NCBI GenBank assembly: GCA_929200485.1
Contig: CAKMZU010000060.1
Span: forward strand, 1-13,345
DNA from: an uncultured Gammaproteobacteria bacterium
Lineage (GTDB): Bacteria > Pseudomonadota > Gammaproteobacteria > Pseudomonadales > DT-91
Length of the DNA: 13,345 bases
Direction: 5' to 3'
Below are positions 8,357 to 13,345 of the stretch, piece by piece. Below the pieces are notes generated by a model. That model had not been told where the DNA came from. It saw only the letters and a program-made list of their open reading frames with translations, and ran no database searches. Position numbers and translations under genes: made by a program. How positions within the stretch are numbered: position 1 is the first letter of the stretch; each line of letters begins with the position of its first letter.

Positions 8357-9566
8357 ATTGATTGTCTTGTGAAACCGCATGATAAATTTTTTCATAGATA
8401 TCAGGGATCGCAGAAGAAACACGATTCCAACTTGGAATAAAAGGTGTTTCCATCGGTCTTTCAAGATAGATCTGCCCTGCAGTCATGATATTTTTGGCAA
8501 ACATCTCAACAGCCTTTTCTTCTTGGTGAATATCTAGTGTTAAGCCGTTCATCATGGCATCGTTGTGATAGGTTTCTACAAAATCTAAAGCAATACGATA
8601 ATAGGTTGCTTTAATGGAACGGAAGGTTTCAGCACTAAATACTTCGCCTTTGGTGCCAAGTTTTCTGAAAATAGCCTTGGAAATATCAATAGACATTCTG
8701 GAAAGCCCAGCGGCCTGGTCATCGAAAGAAAGGGATTGATGCTTGTGATCGTAGGTATCCGCTATATCTACCTGACAGAGTCTATTGTTGGCATAATTTC
8801 TATGCATTTCGGATAGTACGCCGATTTCCAACCCCCAATCACTGGGTATACGAATATCATTTAAGACATCTTTACGAAATGAAAACTCACCCGCTAAGGG
8901 ATAGCGGAAGCTATCTAAAAACTCTAGGTAGTCGATTGGCCCAACAATTTTTTTCAATGAGCGTAACAGGGGTGTGACAAGCAAACGGCTAACCCGGCCA
9001 TTCATTTTTCCATTAGCTGCTCGGGCATAATAACCTTTGCAGAATTCATAATTAAAATGCGGATTCGCAACAGGGTAGAGCAAACTTGCCAACAGGCGTC
9101 TATCGTAGGTTAAAATATCGCAGTCGTGTAAAGCAATGGCTTCAGCGCCGCTACAGGATAATGCATAGCCCATACAAAACCAGACATTTCGTCCTTTACC
9201 TGGCTCTCTAGGTGATAGATTGTGTTCGCGCAGTTCGCCATCAAGCGAGGTGAGCCTTGGGCCATCATTCCACAAGATTCGATGGTGTTGAGGTAATTTA
9301 CTAAAAAAGTGTTTGGCGTATTCAAACTGGTCTTTATTTGCACGATCCAGGCCTATAATTATTTCAGAAAGGTAGGGGACATCTTTTAACTGGTCGATTA
9401 TTGCGGGTAACGCTTCACCTTCAAGTTCTGAAAATAGTGAAGGTAAAATCAAGGCCATTCGCCGCTTTTTACTAAATTTTATTAAGTCGGCTTCCATTGC
9501 CTCAACTGAACGGTTAGAGAGATTGTGCAACGTGGTTACAACGCCATTTTGATGAAAATCTGCCAT
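8355..9566 (-). CDS. gpgS: Glucosyl-3-phosphoglycerate synthase (GT81 type)
   Basis: This 403-residue GT-A fold glycosyltransferase probably joins glucose from an NDP-glucose to D-3-phosphoglycerate, the first step of glucosylglycerate synthesis. The nucleotide-sugar strand is LPSLFSELEGEAL (41-53). GLDRA (72-76) and GKGRN (123-127) are typical GpgS elements, and the metal-binding DxD is D148-C149-D150 in ALHDCDILTYD. The later WGLEIGVLSEMHRNY belongs to the acceptor half. At ~400 residues it resembles archaeal and gammaproteobacterial enzymes more than the shorter mycobacterial GpgS. Mannosyl-3-phosphoglycerate synthase is the alternative. The adjacent GH13_18 phosphorylase argues for the glucosyl product. 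AAGGAG (9578-9573), six bases before the ATG, overlaps the stop of the phosphatase gene, so the two are probably translationally coupled. It is the third gene of the operon. Confidence 0.88.
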   Translation of the reverse strand: MADFHQNGVVTTLHNLSNRSVEAMEADLIKFSKKRRMALILPSLFSELEGEALPAIIDQLKDVPYLSEIIIGLDRANKDQFEYAKHFFSKLPQHHRILWNDGPRLTSLDGELREHNLSPREPGKGRNVWFCMGYALSCSGAEAIALHDCDILTYDRRLLASLLYPVANPHFNYEFCKGYYARAANGKMNGRVSRLLVTPLLRSLKKIVGPIDYLEFLDSFRYPLAGEFSFRKDVLNDIRIPSDWGLEIGVLSEMHRNYANNRLCQVDIADTYDHKHQSLSFDDQAAGLSRMSIDISKAIFRKLGTKGEVFSAETFRSIKATYYRIALDFVETYHNDAMMNGLTLDIHQEEKAVEMFAKNIMTAGQIYLERPMETPFIPSWNRVSSAIPDIYEKIYHAVSQDNQ

Positions 9567-9572
9567 GAGTTA

Positions 9573-9578
9573 CTCCTT
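9573..9578 (-). promoter_or_regulatory. Strong Shine-Dalgarno site for gpgS, overlapping the gpgP stop codon
   Basis: AAGGAG on the minus strand is built into the TAA stop of the phosphatase gene and lies six bases from the gpgS ATG. This layout favours translation of gpgS by ribosomes finishing gpgP. Confidence 0.7.
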
Positions 9579-10398
9579 AAATACCCAGTTCATTCAATAC
9601 TTGAATAACACCCTGATGCCAGCCGCTTGATGCAAGCTCGGTAGCATAAATTACCCCCTCTTGTTTTTTTAATTTAAGTGGGGTGTTTTTTTTGTTTGGA
9701 ATGACAATAGAGAAATCTGCCAACTCTAACATGGATAGATCATTTTCAGCATCGCCAATGGCAATGCTGACAGTAGGTGATAGGTAGCGTTTAGCTAAAA
9801 AATCCAGCATCCATTGCATTGCCAACCCTTTGCTGTAGGCTTGATATTTTGAATCAAAGGGATGTAGGAAACGTCCACCTTTGACGACTGATATGCCAAT
9901 AGCATTGAGTGCGTTTATATTTTCTTCTACTGTTTCTGAATCAACAATGACCAAAGGTTCTGAAAACAATCTATTTTGTGCAAGAATGGCTTCGCTATAA
10001 GTTAACCCCGTGAGCATCATTACATCTGAAGGTGATAAATCAGTGAAGCTTATTAGGCCTTGGTGAGTTATCTTCTCTTTTATCTGTGTTTTTAGATGTA
10101 AACGATCCTTGGCGAAAGGCATTAACCAATAGTTTTCATCAAAAAGCGTTGAACCTTCGACTTGATCAATAAGATGGCTTGATAAAAAAATACCTGCACC
10201 ATTTTCGATGATATGATGTTGGCTTAATGGAATATTGGCAGTGAGTGCAATGAGTTCGCTGTGGGTTTTGCTGGTGTTAGGGATGACAGGAATAGCTTTT
10301 TTTTCAAGTATCTCAAGCAGGTTTTTTGCTCCAGACCAGTCGTAATTGTCATGGCTTAGCAGTGAACCATCAAGATCGGTAAAAATCACAGGTTTCAT
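9577..10398 (-). CDS. gpgP: Glucosyl-3-phosphoglycerate phosphatase (HAD family, MpgP-like)
   Basis: This 273-residue HAD-superfamily phosphatase would remove the phosphate from glucosyl-3-phosphoglycerate to give glucosylglycerate. Motif I is FTDLDGSLL with nucleophile D8 and acid/base D10. Motif II is PNTSKT (40-45). The conserved Lys is probably K190 in YSKG, after GGRFLHPF. Motif IV is IGDAENDLSML (204-214). The inserted C2-type cap and the GGRF.H phrase are those of mannosyl-3-phosphoglycerate phosphatases, the same family that supplies GpgP enzymes, so sugar specificity follows from the neighbours. Its ATG overlaps the TGA of the kinase gene by four bases (ATGA), and its own stop carries the ribosome site of gpgS. 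AGGA about nine bases upstream supports the start. It is the second gene of the operon. Confidence 0.88.
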   Translation of the reverse strand: MKPVIFTDLDGSLLSHDNYDWSGAKNLLEILEKKAIPVIPNTSKTHSELIALTANIPLSQHHIIENGAGIFLSSHLIDQVEGSTLFDENYWLMPFAKDRLHLKTQIKEKITHQGLISFTDLSPSDVMMLTGLTYSEAILAQNRLFSEPLVIVDSETVEENINALNAIGISVVKGGRFLHPFDSKYQAYSKGLAMQWMLDFLAKRYLSPTVSIAIGDAENDLSMLELADFSIVIPNKKNTPLKLKKQEGVIYATELASSGWHQGVIQVLNELGI

Positions 10399-11333
10399 TC
10401 GGCTGTCCTTTTTTTTATTGGCCCTTCCAGGGTTTCCCTCTCTCCAATTTTTCCATTAGGGAAAGCCATTTCATAGATGGCTCGCTCTTTATCCAAGTTA
10501 AGTAATAAGTCCACCTTATCAGGCAGGGTTTCCAGACTGTATTCGGTAATTCGTTGAAAGAATTGAATAAAGTTTTTTATTTGTTCGTCCGTCATGGTGG
10601 TATTTTTCAGGTTATTTTCCGACAGATATTCTCTGAGTTTATGCTCTTGCTCGAGTCGCCAATCATAGACGCATTGAAAATCTGGGGCTTTGAACATAAT
10701 CAGAAAATCGATTTGATCATTGAATTTTTTATAATCATTTTTCAATTGTTTATTGATATAACCTCGCCACAGCCCTTCTTTATCTTCGTTGGTTTCCAGT
10801 GAATTGATGGGCGTCATAAGCTCTGCGTCCGATTGTGCTTGTACTCCTACACACCAGCCTTCTATAAGTATGATGTCGAGAGGCGAATTGATATCCCGCC
10901 AATGCGCACGGAACTCTCGATCATCCAATGCTTTATTAAATACCGGTATTTCGGTGGGTTGAGCGTTTTTTAATGCGTTGATGGTCTCAAGTAACAGGGT
11001 TGTGTCATGTGTCCCTGGCACACCTCGGGTAGCAAATAAGGGGTGAATACGGTTGGCAAGTTTTTCACGCTCGGGTTTGCGGAGGTAAAAATCGTCCAGC
11101 GAAAAGCTTAAGGCTTTTTTACCAAAATAACGCTCAAGGAATTCAACGACTAATGCGCTAGCGGTGGTCTTACCTGAACCTTGACATCCATTAATGCCGA
11201 TTAATAGTGGTTTGTCTTCTTTGTCATGCAGTTGGCTGATTGCCTGCGCCATGGGTTTGTACCATGTGAGTGCTTTGTCACGGAAATCCGCAGGTATTTG
11301 GTGTTGCTGGATAAATTGATCAATAAAATCCAT
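10395..11333 (-). CDS. D-glycerate kinase (GLYK-type P-loop kinase)
   Basis: This 312-residue P-loop kinase is related to plant and yeast-type glycerate 3-kinases (GLYK) and to uridine/pantothenate kinases. The Walker A motif is INGCQGSGKTTAS (residues 47-59, K55). SFSLDDFYLRKPEREK and HPLFATRGVPGTHD are hallmark GLYK phrases, and ILIEGWCVG forms the Walker B-like strand. It would convert D-glycerate, released when glucosylglycerate is phosphorolysed, to 3-phosphoglycerate, returning the carbon to glycolysis or to GpgS. It differs from the bacterial GlxK/GarK type. It is the first operon gene, overlapping gpgP by ATGA. The ATG at 11333 lacks a clear Shine-Dalgarno site, but no alternative start is evident upstream. 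A divergent promoter region of 114 bases separates it from rbgA. Confidence 0.85.
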   Translation of the reverse strand: MDFIDQFIQQHQIPADFRDKALTWYKPMAQAISQLHDKEDKPLLIGINGCQGSGKTTASALVVEFLERYFGKKALSFSLDDFYLRKPEREKLANRIHPLFATRGVPGTHDTTLLLETINALKNAQPTEIPVFNKALDDREFRAHWRDINSPLDIILIEGWCVGVQAQSDAELMTPINSLETNEDKEGLWRGYINKQLKNDYKKFNDQIDFLIMFKAPDFQCVYDWRLEQEHKLREYLSENNLKNTTMTDEQIKNFIQFFQRITEYSLETLPDKVDLLLNLDKERAIYEMAFPNGKIGERETLEGPIKKRTAE

Positions 11334-11339
11334 GCGTAA

Positions 11340-11452
11340 GCCATAAGCGTTTAAATATCTATTAATTCTAGTGCAAATTGTATGCCGAGGGTTACTGATT
11401 TATCATAGTGCTTTGTTTTTCTATTTACTTTTGTTTGAGGGGCGCTTATGGC
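11340..11452. repeat. Ten-base inverted repeat spanning the divergent promoter region
   Basis: GCCATAAGCG (11340-11349) and CGCTTATGGC (11443-11452) are perfect inverted copies. One lies just upstream of the kinase start and the other overlaps the rbgA ATG. They could be paired protein sites, or a coincidence between two gene starts. The 114-base gap between the two genes otherwise holds the promoter listed separately. Confidence 0.4.
11378..11406 (+). promoter_or_regulatory. Probable sigma-70 promoter of rbgA
   Basis: TTGTAT (11378-11383) and TATCAT (11401-11406) are separated by exactly 17 bases. The -10 box matches the consensus in five of six positions. Transcription would start near 11413, about 35 bases before the ATG. 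ATTGTA at 11377-11382 reads TACAAT on the minus strand and could serve as the -10 of a divergent promoter for the glucosylglycerate operon, but I see no good -35 for it. Confidence 0.5.
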
Positions 11453-12386
11453 CATCAATTGGTTTCCTGGTCACATGCACAAGGCCACTAAGTCGTTACG
11501 AAATATCCTGCCAAAGATTGATGTGATTGTAGAAATTCTGGATGCGAGGATTCCATACAGCAGTGAAAACCCGGTCATTCAAACCTTTGCACACGATAAA
11601 TTCCGAATAAAACTGTTGAATAAGGCCGACCTGGCTGATTCTGATAAGGTTCAGGATTGGTTAAATTATTATAACCAACAGCCTAAAATGTCAGCGAAGT
11701 CATTATCCATGCTTCAAAAAGAAAAAGTCCAAGGGCTGATAAACGATATACTGGAAGTAAAGAAAAGCACTGAAAAGGTTGGCCCTTTGAATGTATTGTG
11801 TGTGGGTATTCCAAATGTTGGAAAATCTACGCTAATCAACCACTGGCTCGGAAGAAAAGCGGTAAAAACAGGTAATGAGCCTGCAGTCACTAAAGACATC
11901 CAGAAAATTAAGCTCAGTGATGACATTATGCTCTGGGATAGTCCAGGTATTTTATGGCCTAAAGTAGAAAACCCTAAAAGTGGTTATCGTTTGGCTGTGA
12001 CAGGGGCAATCAAAGATACTGCTATTGATCATGGCGACGTTGCTTATTTTGCTGCTGAGTTTTTTCTCAATGATTATTTTGCAAAGATGCAACAACGGTT
12101 TAATTGGTTGGATTCGTCACTGGCACCTGTGGAATTTTTGGAAGCCTTCGCTGTAAACTCAGGCGCACTTGGAAAAAAAGGTGCAGTGGATTTTGATCGG
12201 ATCAGTAAGTTGTTTTTAACTGAAATCCGAAGTGGTCAGATTACACCATTTACCATGGAAACGCCTGAAATGATGGCTAAGGAACTTGTAGAGACCGAAG
12301 CGATGTTAGATGAAAAAGCAAAAGCAAAGGAAGTCCGAAAAGAAAGAAGCAAACAAAAAAAAGGCTTTTCCAAAAAAGGCCGTTGA
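11448..12386 (+). CDS. rbgA: Ribosome biogenesis GTPase RbgA/YlqF
   Basis: This 312-residue GTPase is of the circularly permuted YlqF/YawG group. The G motifs occur in the permuted order: NKAD (58-61, G4), SAK (82-84, G5), GIPNVGKST (120-128, G1/P-loop), T148 (G2) and DSPG (164-167, G3). The N-terminal INWFPGHM is a strong family mark. Known members bind the 50S precursor and drive late large-subunit assembly. The C-terminal helical domain ends in a Lys/Arg-rich tail (from about residue 293) suited to rRNA contact. GAGGGG (11437-11442), five bases before the ATG, supports the start. It stands alone, divergent from the glucosylglycerate operon and converging with the 220-residue gene, whose stop is one base away. 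Confidence 0.95.
   Translation: MAINWFPGHMHKATKSLRNILPKIDVIVEILDARIPYSSENPVIQTFAHDKFRIKLLNKADLADSDKVQDWLNYYNQQPKMSAKSLSMLQKEKVQGLINDILEVKKSTEKVGPLNVLCVGIPNVGKSTLINHWLGRKAVKTGNEPAVTKDIQKIKLSDDIMLWDSPGILWPKVENPKSGYRLAVTGAIKDTAIDHGDVAYFAAEFFLNDYFAKMQQRFNWLDSSLAPVEFLEAFAVNSGALGKKGAVDFDRISKLFLTEIRSGQITPFTMETPEMMAKELVETEAMLDEKAKAKEVRKERSKQKKGFSKKGR
12355..12381 (-). terminator. Possible intrinsic terminator for the minus-strand 220-residue gene, inside the rbgA 3' end
   Basis: On the minus strand, GGC (12381-12379), a bulged C and TTTT pair with AAAA and GCC (12365-12363) around a TTGG loop, followed by eight T (12362-12355). The hairpin lies just past the stop of the minus-strand gene and is encoded by the Lys-rich tail of RbgA, so the T run may simply reflect lysine codons. 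Confidence 0.4.
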
Positions 12387-12387
12387 T

Positions 12388-13050
12388 TTAATCCATGTTT
12401 GTTATAAAGTTCACCAAATCTTCAAGTTCTTCGCCATAGCGTATTCTACTTTCGATATTTTCAGAGTTAACCTGTTCGATTAAGGCATCTTTTAAGCTCA
12501 TTGGCTTTCCATCCAATACTGTTGAATATGATGTCCAAGCTTGTTCGCTAAGATTATTTAAAATCTCCTGTTTCTGTTCGGGTGTTATTTCATGACTTTG
12601 GTTAATTTTAGTGCCTAGATACATTAGTAGTGATATTAAATTGTTGAAATCGGATCTTACCAAATCTGGCTTTCCTCTTATAAACCCATAAGAAATTTCC
12701 CTAAAAATCGACCGTATATAGGAAGTAACTCCAGGGGTTTTTAGGTTAATATTAATACCCTTATAAGTGAGTTCGACCTTTGGGGAATGTGATGTATATT
12801 TTTTTGCCCTTTCAAGGAAAGGTTTAGAGTCCTCGGTGGAGTTACTTTTAGCGATGTCTTTGAATATATCCTGTAATTGTTTATCTGCAAATTTTTGTAG
12901 AACAGGAGTTTTTTTAAGGTCGCTTATTGACTCCAAATCCTGAGTTTCAAGTCTAATCACTGCATAAGTTAAAGAGCCTGAAAGAATCAGGGCTATTGTT
13001 AGGTTGAGAAAGACAAAAAATTTCACTCGATCGAATTGTAGCTTTTTCAT
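12388..13050 (-). CDS. Hypothetical membrane-anchored protein, function unknown
   Basis: I do not recognise this 220-residue protein. Residues 1-9 are basic (MKKLQFDRVK), and residues about 10-31 (FFVFLNLTIALILSGSLTYAVI) form one hydrophobic helix. That suggests an N-in anchor or an uncleaved signal with a periplasmic domain of about 190 residues. The rest is charged, mostly helical in appearance, with no cysteine and no recognisable catalytic motif. Two parts stand out: PKVELTYKGININLKTPG (89-106), which looks like a beta hairpin, and HEITPEQKQEILNNLSEQ (155-172), likely an amphipathic helix. The start lacks a good Shine-Dalgarno site, but the anchor begins directly at it. Its stop is one base from that of convergent rbgA, and its upstream region is the structured gap at 13051-13345. 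Confidence 0.6.
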   Translation of the reverse strand: MKKLQFDRVKFFVFLNLTIALILSGSLTYAVIRLETQDLESISDLKKTPVLQKFADKQLQDIFKDIAKSNSTEDSKPFLERAKKYTSHSPKVELTYKGININLKTPGVTSYIRSIFREISYGFIRGKPDLVRSDFNNLISLLMYLGTKINQSHEITPEQKQEILNNLSEQAWTSYSTVLDGKPMSLKDALIEQVNSENIESRIRYGEELEDLVNFITNMD

Positions 13051-13075
13051 AATAAGCCATCAAAAACGTCAATAA

Positions 13076-13110
13076 TAAATATACCTCGATGCAAGGGAGG
13101 TATTGATTTA
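13076..13110 (-). repeat. Bulged 12-bp inverted repeat in the leader of the 220-residue gene
   Basis: The arms TAAAT+ATACCTC and GAGGTAT+ATTTA are complementary over 12 positions, with a two-base TG bulge on one side and a nine-base loop. It starts 26 bases upstream of the minus-strand ATG, so it would sit in that gene's leader if transcription starts upstream. No clean T run follows, so it is not a standard terminator. It may be an operator or an RNA structure. Confidence 0.5.
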
Positions 13111-13171
13111 TCACAGCAAGCAGGGCACAAAATCAATCATATAGAACGATAATACGCAATAAGTTCAATTT

Positions 13172-13227
13172 CTTGGATCAATCTAATTCAATGACCTTTA
13201 TGAAACATAATACACTGATGATCCAAG
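13172..13227. repeat. Perfect 9-bp inverted repeat, 38-base loop
   Basis: CTTGGATCA and TGATCCAAG are exact reverse complements enclosing an AT-rich loop. A third short hairpin (13232-13251) begins five bases later. A protein-binding site or part of a structured RNA are both possible. Confidence 0.45.
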
Positions 13228-13345
13228 GCACCGCTGTGCTGAATTACAGCGAATAGAATATGAAATGAAATTAAAAATGTAATGGACGTTAAGGGTCAAA
13301 ATAATCAATGTATATATAGCCAATGATTTGTTAGGCAGCTGATAC

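Larger units (their letters stand above)
13051..13345. other. AT-rich gene-free region with three inverted repeats
   Basis: I see no gene in these 295 bases. There are three inverted repeats. The first is TAAATATACCTC (13076-13087) with GAGGTATTGATTTA (13097-13110), 12 pairs with a two-base bulge. The second is CTTGGATCA (13172-13180) with TGATCCAAG (13219-13227), a perfect nine with a 38-base loop. The third is CGCTGT (13232-13237) with ACAGCG (13246-13251), a perfect six. No pattern resembles a tRNA or a family of regulatory RNA I know. The region should hold the promoter of the 220-residue gene. One weak minus-strand candidate is TTGATT then GATAAA at 18-base spacing (about 13135-13106). 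Confidence 0.6.

Noticed and set aside
8355..10398. Reading the synthase/phosphatase pair as mannosyl-3-phosphoglycerate enzymes (mannosylglycerate pathway)
   Set aside because: The phosphatase family serves both pathways, but the synthase carries GpgS-type elements and the operon includes a GH13_18 glucoside phosphorylase, so glucosylglycerate fits better; not excluded by assay.
13333..13339. GTTAGGC near the window end as an integron attC core
   Set aside because: No matching RYYYAAC partner, no paired inner boxes and no integrase or cassette genes in the window.

Overview
The window looks like chromosomal DNA of an AT-rich gammaproteobacterium. The rRNA is bacterial and gammaproteobacterial in type: the 23S segment runs colinear with E. 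coli numbering, and the 5S has a typical gammaproteobacterial sequence. The protein genes have short AT-rich spacers and ordinary Shine-Dalgarno sites. I cannot resolve the family from the sequence. The glucosylglycerate (compatible-solute) genes would suit a salt- or nutrient-stressed, perhaps aquatic, bacterium.

Region 1 (1-2350) is the 3' end of an rRNA operon. It holds the last two thirds of 23S rRNA (cut by the window edge), a 23S-5S spacer with a hairpin, 5S rRNA, and a strong intrinsic terminator. A short, deleted copy of the 5' part of 5S follows the terminator.

Region 2 (2479-5969, plus strand) holds three genes of unassigned pathway: a class I SAM-dependent methyltransferase, a cytochrome P450 with a hydrophobic N-terminus, and a choline-kinase/APH-fold protein with an apparent signal peptide and an altered catalytic loop. 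Methyl transfer, oxidation and a kinase-like fold together look like a small tailoring cassette. No scaffold-forming enzyme, ferredoxin or reductase is visible. This is the best candidate in the window for something undescribed.

Region 3 (6003-11333, minus strand) is an operon of four tightly packed genes in the order D-glycerate kinase, glucosyl-3-phosphoglycerate phosphatase, glucosyl-3-phosphoglycerate synthase, GH13_18 glucosylglycerate phosphorylase. A 4HBT-type acyl-CoA thioesterase lies 73 bases further on. The four enzymes would form a closed cycle: NDP-glucose and 3-phosphoglycerate give glucosylglycerate, which is split by phosphate to glucose-1-phosphate and D-glycerate, and the glycerate is rephosphorylated to 3-phosphoglycerate.

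Region 4 (11334-13345) has a divergent promoter region, the circularly permuted ribosome-assembly GTPase RbgA/YlqF on the plus strand, and a convergent gene for an unrecognised 220-residue protein with one membrane anchor, whose stop lies one base from that of rbgA. The last 295 bases are AT-rich and gene-free, and carry three separate inverted repeats.
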